The position numbers and the translations under genes are program-made. This document shows, in pieces, positions 25,918 through 34,907 of a stretch of DNA of 64,000 bases. The notes below the pieces were generated by a model that had not been told where the DNA came from, did no database searches, and was given only the letters and a program-made list of their open reading frames with translations. Origin of the DNA: Pseudonocardia sp. CNS-004 (lineage in GTDB: Bacteria > Actinomycetota > Actinomycetes > Mycobacteriales > Pseudonocardiaceae); NCBI GenBank assembly GCA_001942185.1, contig MKJV01000066.1, forward strand, positions 62,001-126,000. The letters run 5' to 3'. Numbering within the stretch: the first letter of the stretch is position 1; the number at the start of each line of letters is the position of its first letter.

Positions 25918-26771
25918 CGTGACGCGCGTCGATCTACTCATCTCGTGGGCCAATATCCGCAGCGCGTCGGCGGAGCCGGGGTCGTTCGGGGTGTAGATCT
26001 CGAGCCGGTGGTCGGGGCTGTCGGGCTGGAGCCAGACCTGGTAGGTGACGTTCGCGGCGCCGACGGTGGGGTGCTGCAGGTCCATGACGCCCACGGTGCA
26101 GTCGGCGACCTCCCCGGTGGCCCACATGGTGGCGAACTCGTCGCTGCGCATCGTGAGCTCCCCGATGAGCTCGGCCAGCAACGCGTCCGTGGGGTAGCGG
26201 CCCGCGGTGAGCCGCAGGTAGGCGACGTGGGCGCGGGCGACCTCGTCCCAGTTGCGGTGCAGGTCGCGCGTGAGCGGGTCGAGGAAGAACATCCTCGGGA
26301 GCGACGGGCGCAGCGCCGGGTCGTGCGGCGCGCGAAGGGGAGGTGCTCGGCCTTCAGGGCGTGCCCTGCCCGGTTCCACGCCAGCACGTCGGCACGCCTG
26401 CCGAGCACGATCGCCGGAGTGGCGTCACCGAGGGATTCGAGCAGCGCGAGTACGCGCGGGTGGGGCTCCTCGCGGGGCGGGTCGGCCAGGCCGCGGCCGA
26501 CGGGCTGCCGCGCGAGGTTGTGCAGGTGCACGGTCTCGATCTCGTCGAGCTGCATCACCCGCGCGAGCGCGTCGAGGACGTGCGCGGAGGCGGTCTCGGC
26601 CTGCCCCTGCTCCAGACGCGTGTAGTACCCGGCGCTCACCCCCGCGAGCTGGGCGAGCTCTTCACGTCGCAGACCGGGGACGCGGCGCGCGGTCCCGTAG
26701 GTGCGCAGGCCGACCTCGGCAGGCGTGACGCGGTCACGGCGGCTCTTCAGGAAGGCTCCGAGGCTCTCCAC
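25903..26771 (-). CDS. XRE-type regulator with MmyB-like ligand-binding domain, one frameshift
   Basis: Regulator of about 289 residues. The N-terminal helix-turn-helix is clear (LGAFLKSRRDRVTPAEVGL, LRREELAQLAGVSAGYYTRL, EQGQAETASAHVLDALARVM). The C-terminal PAS-like MmyB domain follows (DATPAIVLGRRADVLAWNRA and, after the break, FFLDPLTRDLHRNWDEVARA). One base is missing near 26335. The GTG start at 26771 gives VESLGAFLKSRR. It is divergent from the DHA2 transporter gene, and such regulators often control the adjacent pump or oxidoreductase. Confidence 0.85.
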
Positions 26772-26874
26772 GGCACCGAGGCTAGGCGGCACCGCCCGCC
26801 GGTGGGTACACCTGCTGGATCTACCCACAGCACGGGGATGGCTGCCCATCGGGTCATACCGCAGCGTCGCCCGC

Positions 26875-28365
26875 ATGCCCCGACAGCACACGCACGACGC
26901 CCCGGCCCTGAAAGCGTGGTTGGGACTCCTGGTGATCCTCGGACCCGTCCTGCTGGTCTCCATGGACGGGTCGATCCTGTTCCTCGCGATGCCCCGGATC
27001 AGCCAGGCCCTCGCGCCGACGGCCGACCAGGCGCTGTGGATCCTGGACGTCTACGGGTTCGCCGTCGGTTCGTTGCTGATCGCGTTCGGCAACATCGGCG
27101 ACCGGTACGGCAGGCTGCGGCTGCTCATGGTCGGTGCCGCCGTCTTCGGCGCCGGCTCGGCGGCGGCGGCGTTCGCGCCCGGCCCGGAGCTCCTCATCGC
27201 CGCCCGTGCGCTCACGGGGGTGGCCGGTGCGACGCTCCTGCCGTCGGCTCTCGCCGTGCTGAGCGAGCTGTTCACCGATCCGCGGCGCCGGGCACAGGCC
27301 ATCGGGATCTTCGCCGCCACGTTCGCCGCCGGGTTCGCCATCGGCCCCGTCCTGGGTGGCGTCCTGCTGGAACGGTACTGGTGGGGATCGGTCTTCCTGA
27401 TCAACCTTCCGGTCATCGCCGCGTTCCTGCTCTTCGCGCCGGTCCTGCTGCGCGAGGTGCGCCTGACGCGTCCGGGCCGCGTCGACGCCCCCAGCGTCGT
27501 GACCTCCGCCGCAGGCCTCCTGCTGGCGATGTACGGCCTGAAGCACGCCGCCGCGGAAGGCCTGTCGGTGCTCCCCGTCGTCGTGGGAGTCGCGGGCCTG
27601 GTCCTGCTGGCGTGGTTCGTCCGGCGCCAGCGGCGTCTCGAGCACCCGCTGGTGGAGTTCTCGCTCTTCCGCGACCGCGTGTTCACGGTGGCGATCATCA
27701 CCGGGCTGCTGCCGCTGGCCGCGTGGTCGGCGGCGGCGTACCTGTCCGGCGTCCACCTCCAGTCGGTGCTCGGCCTGCCGGTCCTGCACGCCGCGCTCCT
27801 CGCGCTTCCCGGCGCGGTCGTGCTCACCACCACCTGCATCGTCACGCCGGTCGTGGTCGACCGCATCGGCAAGCGGACCGCCCTCGTCGGCTGCCACTTC
27901 TCCATCGCCGCGGGCCTGCTGCTCCTGCTGGCCGTGTCGACCACCGGCGGGATCGGCTGGTACATCGCGTCCACGATCGTGGCGGGCGTCGGCTACGGGA
28001 TCTCGTTCTCCCTGGTCGCCGACACCGCGGTCGGCGCCGTCCCCGCCGAACGGGCCGGGTCGGCCGGTGCGATCGCGGAGACCAGCAACGAGATCGGCAA
28101 CGCGCTCGGCATCGCGCTCCTCGGGTCGCTCGCCGCGCTGGTCTTCCGCCTCCAGGGGCCCGACCTCGCCCCCACCCTCGACGGAACGCTCCAGCTCCCG
28201 GACCTCGCGCCGGCGGCCGCCGAGGACGCGAAGACCGCGTTCGTCACCGGCCTGCACGCGGTGGCCGCGGTGGCGAGCCTGCTGCACGTGGCGCTCGGTG
28301 CGCTCGCACTCCGCTGGCTCCCCGGGCCCGACGTACCCGGGCGGTCGATGGACCGGGCACGCTGA
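26875..28365 (+). CDS. MFS drug/metabolite transporter, DHA2 (14-helix) family
   Basis: Proton-driven efflux pump of 496 residues with about fourteen helices. Motifs are LVSMDGSILFLAMPRISQAL (first helix, with the DHA2 Asp), GNIGDRYGRLRLLMVGAAVF (motif A), and LPSALAVLSELFTDPRRRAQ and GIFAATFAAGFAIGPVLGG (motif C). Closest to the multidrug and methyl viologen resistance group (SmvA/QacA-like). ATG 26875 follows the divergent promoter region shared with the XRE regulator, a usual local control arrangement. The substrate is not predictable. Confidence 0.9.
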   Translation: MPRQHTHDAPALKAWLGLLVILGPVLLVSMDGSILFLAMPRISQALAPTADQALWILDVYGFAVGSLLIAFGNIGDRYGRLRLLMVGAAVFGAGSAAAAFAPGPELLIAARALTGVAGATLLPSALAVLSELFTDPRRRAQAIGIFAATFAAGFAIGPVLGGVLLERYWWGSVFLINLPVIAAFLLFAPVLLREVRLTRPGRVDAPSVVTSAAGLLLAMYGLKHAAAEGLSVLPVVVGVAGLVLLAWFVRRQRRLEHPLVEFSLFRDRVFTVAIITGLLPLAAWSAAAYLSGVHLQSVLGLPVLHAALLALPGAVVLTTTCIVTPVVVDRIGKRTALVGCHFSIAAGLLLLLAVSTTGGIGWYIASTIVAGVGYGISFSLVADTAVGAVPAERAGSAGAIAETSNEIGNALGIALLGSLAALVFRLQGPDLAPTLDGTLQLPDLAPAAAEDAKTAFVTGLHAVAAVASLLHVALGALALRWLPGPDVPGRSMDRAR

Positions 28366-28441
28366 TTCGTCCGGTCCCGCGGGCGCGGCCCGAACGACCG
28401 GCTACCGGTTCGGCGGCAGAGAGACAGCGGGCCGAGCGGGA

Positions 28442-28930
28442 TCACCAGCCGCGCCTGACCCACTCGTCCAGCTGGGAGCGCTCGATCGCGACGGTGGTGT
28501 CGGGGCCGTGGCCGGGGTGGATCACGGTCTCGCCCGGGAGGGCGAGGAGCGTGCGCACCGAGCCGACGATCGTGGGGAAGTCGGAGAGCGGAGGACCGGT
28601 GAGCCCGGGCCCGCCGGGGAAGAGCGTGTCACCGCTCAGCAGCTGGTCCCCGACGAGCAGGCCGATCCCACCCGGCGTGTGGCCCGGTGAGTGCAGCACC
28701 CAGGCGGTGAGCGGCCCGATCCGGATGGCCTCGAGGTCGGCAACGGGGGTGAAACGCACCGTCCCGCAGTCGGTCCGGCGGTGCGAGCCGCGATGGGTCG
28801 GCTGCGAGCAGCTCGGCCGTGGCCGTGCCGGCGTCCCAGTGCCCGTCCCGCCGGACGGTGGCCAGCTCGTGCGGCCATACCGGCGCCTCGGCGTGGTGGG
28901 CCAGCACCGGATCACACCGTTTCTGGCGCC
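28442..28930 (-). pseudogene. Fragment of a metallo-beta-lactamase-fold hydrolase gene
   Basis: The C-terminal half is well preserved: LTAWVLHSPGHTPGGIGLLV, DQLLSGDTLFPGGPGLTGPP and ETVIHPGHGPDTTVAIERSQ, the later metal ligands of a glyoxalase II-like enzyme. Upstream in another frame LAHHAEAPVWPHELATVRRD matches the middle of such proteins. A frameshift lies near 28780 and the N-terminal domain with HxHxDH is gone, replaced by a TetR fragment on the opposite strand. Not functional as it stands. Confidence 0.6.
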
Positions 28931-29109
28931 TGCATTGCCGGATCCTGCTCGCCGAGGCCGGCGCGCCCGACCCGGACCTGCGCGCCGACGTGCTGCTCGC
29001 CGCACTTACCGCGGAACAGGTCCGGCACTGGCGCCACGACGAGGGCCACCAGCTCGCCGAACTCACGCGCGCGATGAGCAGACTCGCCCGGGGCCTCGCT
29101 GCAGACTGA
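28927..29109 (+). pseudogene. C-terminal fragment of a TetR family regulator
   Basis: The frame reads RLHCRILLAEAGAPDPDLRA and DVLLAALTAEQVRHWRHDEG, then ELTRAMSRLARGLAAD and a stop, which resembles the last helices of a TetR ligand-binding domain. No DNA-binding domain or start codon is present upstream. It abuts the metallo-hydrolase fragment, so two genes have been fused by deletion. Confidence 0.45.
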
Positions 29110-29140
29110 CGGCACGGATGCCGGCGAGGTCCACACCGTC

Positions 29141-29575
29141 TTGGACGCCCTCACCGCGGCCGGCTGCGACGCGTGGATCGGCGGCGGATGGGGGGTCGAC
29201 GCGCTGGGCGGGCGCCGGACCCCACCGCATCGCGACCTGGACCTCGCCATCGCCGCCGAGCACGAACCCGCGGCGCTGCAGGCCCTCGGCCGGCTGGGGT
29301 ACGTGGTCGAGACCGACTGGCGACCGGTTCGCGTCGAGGTGGTCGCCGGGGGTCGAGGCCGGGTGGACCTCCACCGGGTGACGTTCGACGAGGCAGGCGA
29401 CGGCCGCCAGGCCGGCCCCCTCTGGCCAAAGGGTTGCTTCACCACGGGGACCATCGTCGGTCGCCCGGTCGGCTGCATCTCCGTGGAGCAGCAACTGCTG
29501 TTCCACAGCGGGTACGAACCCCGCGACGTCGACCGCGCCGACCTGGCCTTGCTGCGCAGCTTGACCATGCCGTAA
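29141..29575 (+). CDS. Nucleotidyltransferase-fold protein, aminoglycoside adenylyltransferase-like
   Basis: About 144 residues from a TTG at 29141. The fold signature is AWIGGGWGVDALGGR followed by HRDLDLAI with the paired metal-binding aspartates, then a substrate region and SVEQQLLFHSGYEPRDVDRA. This matches the small 2''-adenylyltransferase-like (LinB/AadB-type) group, which modifies aminoglycosides or lincosamides or is part of the wider minimal nucleotidyltransferase group. The frame is open upstream without ATG or GTG, so the true N-terminus is uncertain and could be a few codons earlier. Confidence 0.65.
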   Translation: MDALTAAGCDAWIGGGWGVDALGGRRTPPHRDLDLAIAAEHEPAALQALGRLGYVVETDWRPVRVEVVAGGRGRVDLHRVTFDEAGDGRQAGPLWPKGCFTTGTIVGRPVGCISVEQQLLFHSGYEPRDVDRADLALLRSLTMP

Positions 29576-29987
29576 CGGCATGTTCTTGACTGCATGTCGT
29601 CAGTTCCGGCTCGTGGCTGGAGCCGGCCACGTCGGCCGACACGCTGGACCTCCTGATCGACATGCTGCTCGTGCGCTGAATCCGACGGTTGTCGGGCGGG
29701 TCTCCGCGGCCCATCCTCGACCTGTGCAGCAGCTGCTCTGCCCGCAGATCGTCGGCCGGAGCGCCGAGCTGGGCGCGGTGCGCGAGGCGGTCGAGGCCGC
29801 GGCGACGGGCGCGGGCCGGGGCACGGTGCTGCTCGGCGACGCCGGCACCGGCAAGTCCCGCCTGCTCGGCGAGGCCCGCGCCTGGCCCGCGGCCGCGATC
29901 TGGTCGTGCTGCAGGGCCGCGTGCTGGAGCGGGCCGCATCGTCCCCGTTCGGGCCGTTCGCCGAGGTCGTCGCCACGGCGTTCCGGT

Positions 29988-30083
29988 CCGGGTTGCCGCC
30001 GACCCGCCGCTGCGCCCGGTGCGAGCGGCGCTCGTCCGGGTTGCCGCCGACCCGCCGCTGCGCCCGGTGCGAGCGGCGCTCGG
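29988..30083 (+). repeat. Exact 48-bp tandem duplication inside the LAL gene
   Basis: The unit starting CCGGGTTGCCGCCGACCCGC at 29988 repeats exactly at 30036, apart from the final base of the second copy. The length is sixteen codons, so the frame is kept and RVAADPPLRPVRAAL is encoded twice. Confidence 0.9.
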
Positions 30084-32070
30084 GCGGCTGGCGGGCGAGC
30101 AGGTGCCGGGTGGAGCAGGCCCGTCCACGGCGGGTACGGCCGAGGCGTTGCTGCGGCTGCTGTCCGCGGCCGCCCGCCCCCGCGGCGCCTGCTCCTGGTG
30201 GAGGACCTGCACTGGGCGGACGCCGACACCGTCGTCGTGCTCGACTACCTGGTCACGAACGCCGCCGACCACGGCGCGGGCTGCATCGTGACGCTGCGCC
30301 CGGAGCCTCCCGGGGACTCCGCCCGGTTCGTCCGCAGGTGGACCGACGGCCGCGCCGCCCGGCTCGTCGAGCTCACCCCGCTGCGAGATGCGGACGTCGA
30401 CCGGATGGTGCGGCTGTGCCTCGGGACGGACGCGGTGCCGGCCGGGCTGTCGGAGTTCATCCGGGACCGGGCGGACGGCGTGCCCTTCTTCGTCGAGGAG
30501 CTGCTCGCCGGGCTGCTCCGATGCGGGGCGTTGCTGCCGGTCGACGGCGGCTGGCGCGTCGTCGAGCGGCGGCTGCACGCCACGGTGCCGGCCACGGTCG
30601 CGGAGTCGGTCACCGCGCGGTTCGCCACGCTGGACCCGCGCACCCAGCGTGTGCTGCACGTGGCGGCGCTGCTCGGCCGCCACGTCGACTGGGCCCTCCT
30701 GCCGAGCGCGACCGGGCTCGAGCCGGAGGCGGTGCTGGCGTCACTGCGCGAGGCGACCTACGCGCAGTTCCTCGCCACCGACCCCGGCGACGGCGGGATC
30801 CGGTTCCGGCACGCGCTGACCCGCGACCACATCGCCACGCTGCTCCTCGGGCCGGAACGCGCGGCGCTCGCCCGGCGGGCGCTGGACGCCGTCGCGGACG
30901 CGCACCCGGGCATGCCCGCGCCTGGTGCGGCCGGGCCGCCGAGCTGGCCGAGCTCGCCGGCGACCGCGAGGAAGCCGCGCGGCTGCTCGGCGAGCAAGGT
31001 CGCCGGGACCGGGACGACGGCGCGCTCGCGACCGCCGCAGCCCGCCTCAAGCACGCCCTCGACCTGCTGCCCCCGGCCGGGGCACACCCACTGCAGGTGC
31101 GGGAGGAGCTGGCCGCCGTCCGCGCGCTCGCAGGCGACGTCGACGCCGCGCTCGAGATCGGCGAGCAGGCGCTCGTCGAGCGGCGGGCCCGCGGCGACTC
31201 CCCGGCGCGCCTGGAGCTCGCGCTCGCCCGGGCGCTCCTCGTCGCCGGCCGGTGCGAGGAGGCACGGGCTCTGGTCGGCGGCGACGATCCCGCCGCGACC
31301 GTCCTGCGGGCGCAGATCGACATGGGCGCCGGCCACGCGGAACGGGCCCGGGCCGGTGCCCGCGCCGTCGTCGACGCGCCCGGTGTTCCGCCGGCGCTTC
31401 GCTGCGAGGCGTGGGAGGTGCTCGGGCAGGCCGCGCGGCTGCACGACGTCGACGGAGCCGAGCGCGCCTTCGCCGCGGCACTCGACCTGGCACAACGGCA
31501 CAGCCTCGCCGTGTGGCGGGCGCGCGCCTGCACGAGCTGGGCACCATCGACCTGCTGGACACGATGCGCACCGACCGCCTGGAGCGGGCCCGCCGGGCAG
31601 CCGTCGAGACCGGATCGCCCGCCACCCTCGCCGTCGTCGACTTCCACCTCGCCGAAGCACTCGTCGCCCGCGGACGAACCGTGGACGGCCGACGGGCCGC
31701 GCTGCAGGCAGCCGCGGTAGCGCGCCGGATCGGTTCCTCGGTGCTCGCCCCCGCCTTGCTGACCGTGGCCCGCTCGTACGCCCACGAGCTGGACGTCGAC
31801 GCGATGGAGGACGCCCTCGCCCGCGCCGGGCCGCCGCCCCGCACGACCGGGCCGTCGAGGCAGGCGAGTGGGGAAGGGTCCGGGCGATGCTCGCCCTGCA
31901 CCGGGCCGAGCCCGCGGCCGCGCGCGACGCGCTGGACCGCGCCGCCGACCTGCTGCGCGCCTGCCGGGACACCACTTCCCGCACTGGGGGCTGTGGGCGC
32001 TGCTGCGCGCCGTGTCCGACGGGGACGCCGCGGCGGCGCAGAGGCCGCCGCCGCCCCGGGCTTGCGACAC

Positions 32071-32170
32071 CCGGTTCCAACCGTTCCCTGCTGCGGATAG
32101 CGGACGCCGTGTTGCTCGGGCCGGTTCCAACCGTTCCCTGCTGCGGATAGCGGACGCCGTGTTGCTCGGG
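32071..32170 (+). repeat. Exact 50-bp tandem duplication inside the LAL gene
   Basis: The unit starting CCGGTTCCAACCGTTCCCTG at 32071 repeats perfectly at 32121. Fifty is not a multiple of three, so the duplication itself changes the reading frame of the segment encoding SNRSLLRIADAVLLG. Confidence 0.9.
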
Positions 32171-32743
32171 CCGGACGCCCGGCCGCCGCCGAGTCGGCCT
32201 TCGCCGCCGGAATCGCCGACCTCGGTGGCTACGTCGAGGGCGAGTGGCTCGTGCACCTGACCGGCTGGCTGGTCGCCCGGCGGCGCACCGCGACGGCTGG
32301 GGCGACCCGCTCGGCCGGCTGCAGGCGGCGGTGCGCTGGTTCGCCGACCACGACCGGCCGGTGCTGGCCACGGCCTGCCGCCGACTCCTCCGCGACGCCG
32401 GGGGCCAGGTGCCCAGGCGCGGCCGCGGGCTGTCGGTCGTGCCCGAAGAGCTGCTGGCCCGCGGGGTGAGCAGCCGCGAGGTCGACGTGCTCCGGCTGAT
32501 CGGCAGGCGCCTGAGCAACCGCGACATCGCGGAGGCCCTGGTGCTGTCCCCGCGCACCGTCGAGAAGCACGTCGCCGGCCTGCTGCGCAAGACCGCCTCG
32601 CCGGACCGGGCGGCACTGGCCGCCGTTGCCGCCGAGCTCCTCCCGGAGGGCACAGCAGGCCAGGCCTAACCGGGTGCTCGGCCGTGCTATCTGGGGGCCG
32701 TGCACCGCTTCGCCGACCGGTCCGCAGGCCGACGCTGGCTCCC

Positions 32744-33580
32744 ATGCAACCCGAGCTGGGCGAGCCGTTCGCCGCCCTTCCCGACACCCACGTGATCCCG
32801 ACGTTCTGGCCGGTGCCGAACACCGGCGTGATCGGGATGAACGCCTTCCTCATCCGCGCGGCCGAACCCGTGCTCGTCGACACCGGCACCGGATTCCTCG
32901 GCGACCGGTTCCTCAGCGCGCTGACCTCGCTCATCCGCCCGGAGGACCTGCGGTGGATCTGGCTGACCCACGAGGACCTCGACCACTCCGGCAGCCTGCG
33001 GCGGCTGCTCGAGATCGCACCGCAGGCCCAGGTGCTGACCACCTTCATGACCGTCGGACGCCTGATGCCCGAGCAGCCGTTCCCCCTCGACCGGGTCCGG
33101 CTGGTCAACCCGGGCGACACCGTCAACGTCGGCGACCGAAACCTGCGCGCGATCCGTCCGCCGCTGTTCGACAGCCCCGCGACCGTCGGGTTCCTCGACG
33201 ACCGCACCGGCGCGCTGTTCAGCTCGGACTGCTTCGGCGCACCCCTGCCCTCGGCGGAGCTGGCCGCCGCCCACCGGGCCGACGACGTGCCCCCGGACGT
33301 GCTGGCACCCCACCAGGTCGCGTGGGCAACGGTGGACAGCGCCTGGGTGACGACGGCCGACGAGGCCGCGCTCGGGCACGCCCTGGACCAGGCCCGCCGC
33401 CTGCAGCCGACGGCCGTCCTCAGCTCGCACCTGCCACCGATCCACCACTGCCTGGACCGCGTGGTCGACACCCTGCGCTCCACGCCGTCCGCCGATCCCG
33501 TACCCGGCATGACGCAGACCGAGCTCGAAGCCCTGCTCGCCGGGTTCGAACCGACACCGAAGGAGTCCGTCGATGCCTGA
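32744..33580 (+). CDS. MBL-fold metallo-hydrolase
   Basis: Metallo-beta-lactamase-fold protein of 278 residues. VPNTGVIGMNAFLIRAAEPV and LVDTGTGFLG precede the metal motif WLTHEDLDHSGSLRRL, where Glu replaces the second His of HxHxDH, as in ODP/flavodiiron-type oxygen-binding relatives. Further ligands lie in LFSSDCFGAPLP (Asp) and LSSHLPPIHHC (His). ATG 32744 opens the conserved region. It overlaps the DUF3237-like gene by eight bases. The Glu-containing motif points to a diiron centre and possibly oxygen or redox chemistry rather than simple hydrolysis. Confidence 0.82.
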   Translation: MQPELGEPFAALPDTHVIPTFWPVPNTGVIGMNAFLIRAAEPVLVDTGTGFLGDRFLSALTSLIRPEDLRWIWLTHEDLDHSGSLRRLLEIAPQAQVLTTFMTVGRLMPEQPFPLDRVRLVNPGDTVNVGDRNLRAIRPPLFDSPATVGFLDDRTGALFSSDCFGAPLPSAELAAAHRADDVPPDVLAPHQVAWATVDSAWVTTADEAALGHALDQARRLQPTAVLSSHLPPIHHCLDRVVDTLRSTPSADPVPGMTQTELEALLAGFEPTPKESVDA

Positions 33581-34088
33581 ACACAACCACGATGCCCGCC
33601 TGTTCCGGATGGAAGGCACGCTCACCGAGCTCGTCACCGTGGGGCTGCTGCCCGAGGGCTTGCGGATGCACAACAGCTTCGAGGGAACGATCGTGGCAGG
33701 CGAGCCCGCGGGCGCGCTGGTCCGCGGCGTCGACGCCTTCGTGATCCGCCCCGACGGCATCGGGGTGGTCGATGCCCGGGAGGTGGTGACGTCGAGCGCC
33801 GGCACGCTGTACGCCGACGTCCTCGGCCACGCCCACCCGCCGAACGGGATGCCGATGCCCCCGCTCGAGGTGTTCCTCGATCCCGCCTTCAGCTGGCCCG
33901 ACGTGCGCTTTCGGATCGAGTGCGCGGCCATCTACCGCACGAGCTCGCCGGGCCTCGGCGAGCTCGGCCGCACTGTGGTCGTGCACCACGGGTGGGTCAA
34001 CATGGCCACCCGCGAGCTCGTCATCGAGGGCTACCGGGCCTCGGCGCTCATCTCGGCGCCCACCCCAGCGCGGGCCGGGGTGGGCTGA
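33573..34088 (+). CDS. DUF3237-like small protein
   Basis: Protein of 171 residues, overlapping the end of the MBL gene and so probably translated with it. The pattern MEGTLTELVTVGLLPEGLRM, GTIVAGEPAGALVRGVDAFV, DGIGVVDAREVVTS and TLYADVLGHAH suggests the DUF3237 beta-barrel family, whose members bind or modify small hydrophobic compounds. No catalytic residues can be assigned. The family call is tentative. Confidence 0.55.
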   Translation: MPEHNHDARLFRMEGTLTELVTVGLLPEGLRMHNSFEGTIVAGEPAGALVRGVDAFVIRPDGIGVVDAREVVTSSAGTLYADVLGHAHPPNGMPMPPLEVFLDPAFSWPDVRFRIECAAIYRTSSPGLGELGRTVVVHHGWVNMATRELVIEGYRASALISAPTPARAGVG

Positions 34089-34096
34089 GCCGATCC

Positions 34097-34897
34097 TCAC
34101 GTGGTCCCGACGAAGCGGGCGAGGTCCGCCGCCACGCGGTCGGGCCGTTCCCAGTTCGGGCAGTGCCCGGTGTCCGGGTACAGCTCGAGCCGGGCCCCGG
34201 GGATCGCGGCCGCGGCCGCCGTCTGCTCCTCGACCGAGAAGAGCGCGTCCCGCTCGCCGCCGATGACCAGCGTCGGCGCGGTGATGTCGGACAGCCGGTC
34301 CGCGTCGTCGTAGTCGACGATCCCGTCGAGCACCGCGCGCCAGACTCGGGCGGGGGCCTTGCGGCTCTCGGCCACGAGCCCGGCGAGGAACGGCTCCGGG
34401 AGGGGCAGGTGCACGGTCTCGGCGGCGAACTCCCGGATGAAGTCGTCGGGGACGGGGTCGGGCAGGTCGCGGATCTGCTCGACCACCTCCCGGAGGATCT
34501 CGTTGTCGCTGTGCAGCGCCGTGCCGATGAGCACCAGCCTGCGCACCCGCGCGGGAGCCCGCTGCGCGACGCGGCGGGCGACGAAGCTACCCATCGAGTG
34601 CCCGACGACGGTCGCCGCGGGGACGCCGAGCGCGTCGAGGAACGCGACGGCGTCGGCAGCGAGATCGTCGATCGTGTAACCGTCGGCGGGCCGGTCGGAC
34701 TCGCCCCAACCGCGCTGGTCGACCGCGAGGCTGCGGCAGCGCCCGGCGGGCAGCGCGGCCACCAGCGGGTCGTGGGCGTAGCCGGAGTCGGGCCAGCCGT
34801 GCAGCAGCAGCAGCGGCTCCGGGCCGCCGCCCCGATCCCGGTAGTGGATCTCGATCCCGGTGCCCAGCCGTACGCGGCTCGTGGTCGCGGTGGTCAT
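34097..34897 (-). CDS. Alpha/beta hydrolase (epoxide hydrolase/esterase-like)
   Basis: Hydrolase of 266 residues. It starts MTTATTSRVRLGTGIEIHYR and shows LLLLHGWPDSGYAHDPLVAA (oxyanion loop), VVGHSMGSFVARRVAQRAPA (Ser nucleophile), VIGGERDALFS (Asp) and YPDTGHCPNWERPDRV (His). The HGWPDS phrase resembles epoxide-hydrolase relatives, but the serine nucleophile fits an esterase or lactonase. It lies 10 bases after the methyltransferase gene in the same direction, so the two are likely co-transcribed. Confidence 0.88.
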   Translation of the reverse strand: MTTATTSRVRLGTGIEIHYRDRGGGPEPLLLLHGWPDSGYAHDPLVAALPAGRCRSLAVDQRGWGESDRPADGYTIDDLAADAVAFLDALGVPAATVVGHSMGSFVARRVAQRAPARVRRLVLIGTALHSDNEILREVVEQIRDLPDPVPDDFIREFAAETVHLPLPEPFLAGLVAESRKAPARVWRAVLDGIVDYDDADRLSDITAPTLVIGGERDALFSVEEQTAAAAAIPGARLELYPDTGHCPNWERPDRVAADLARFVGTT

Positions 34898-34907
34898 GCC
34901 GGTCCCC

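Larger units (their letters stand above)
29724..32669 (+). pseudogene. LAL-type LuxR regulator with AAA ATPase domain, broken by many frameshifts
   Basis: A large regulator is recognisable but cannot be read through. From GTG 29724 it begins IVGRSAELGAVREAVEAA with Walker A GDAGTGKS. LLLVEDLHWADADTVVVLDY is Walker B, and a TPR-like alpha-helical region follows (EEAARLLGEQ, ALEIGEQALVERRARGD, DALDRAADLLRA). The C-terminal LuxR helix-turn-helix is intact: GVSSREVDVLRLIGRRLSNR and SPRTVEKHVAGLLRK. At least seven frame changes occur (about 29890, 29985, 30178, 30915, 31520, 31840, 31965) plus two exact tandem duplications. Some may be sequence errors, but the density is far above the rest of the window. 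Confidence 0.75.

Noticed and set aside
30610..33510. A 966-codon minus-strand frame across the LAL region
   Set aside because: It is an antisense artefact of high third-position GC; the opposite strand shows Walker motifs, a LuxR domain and an MBL protein.
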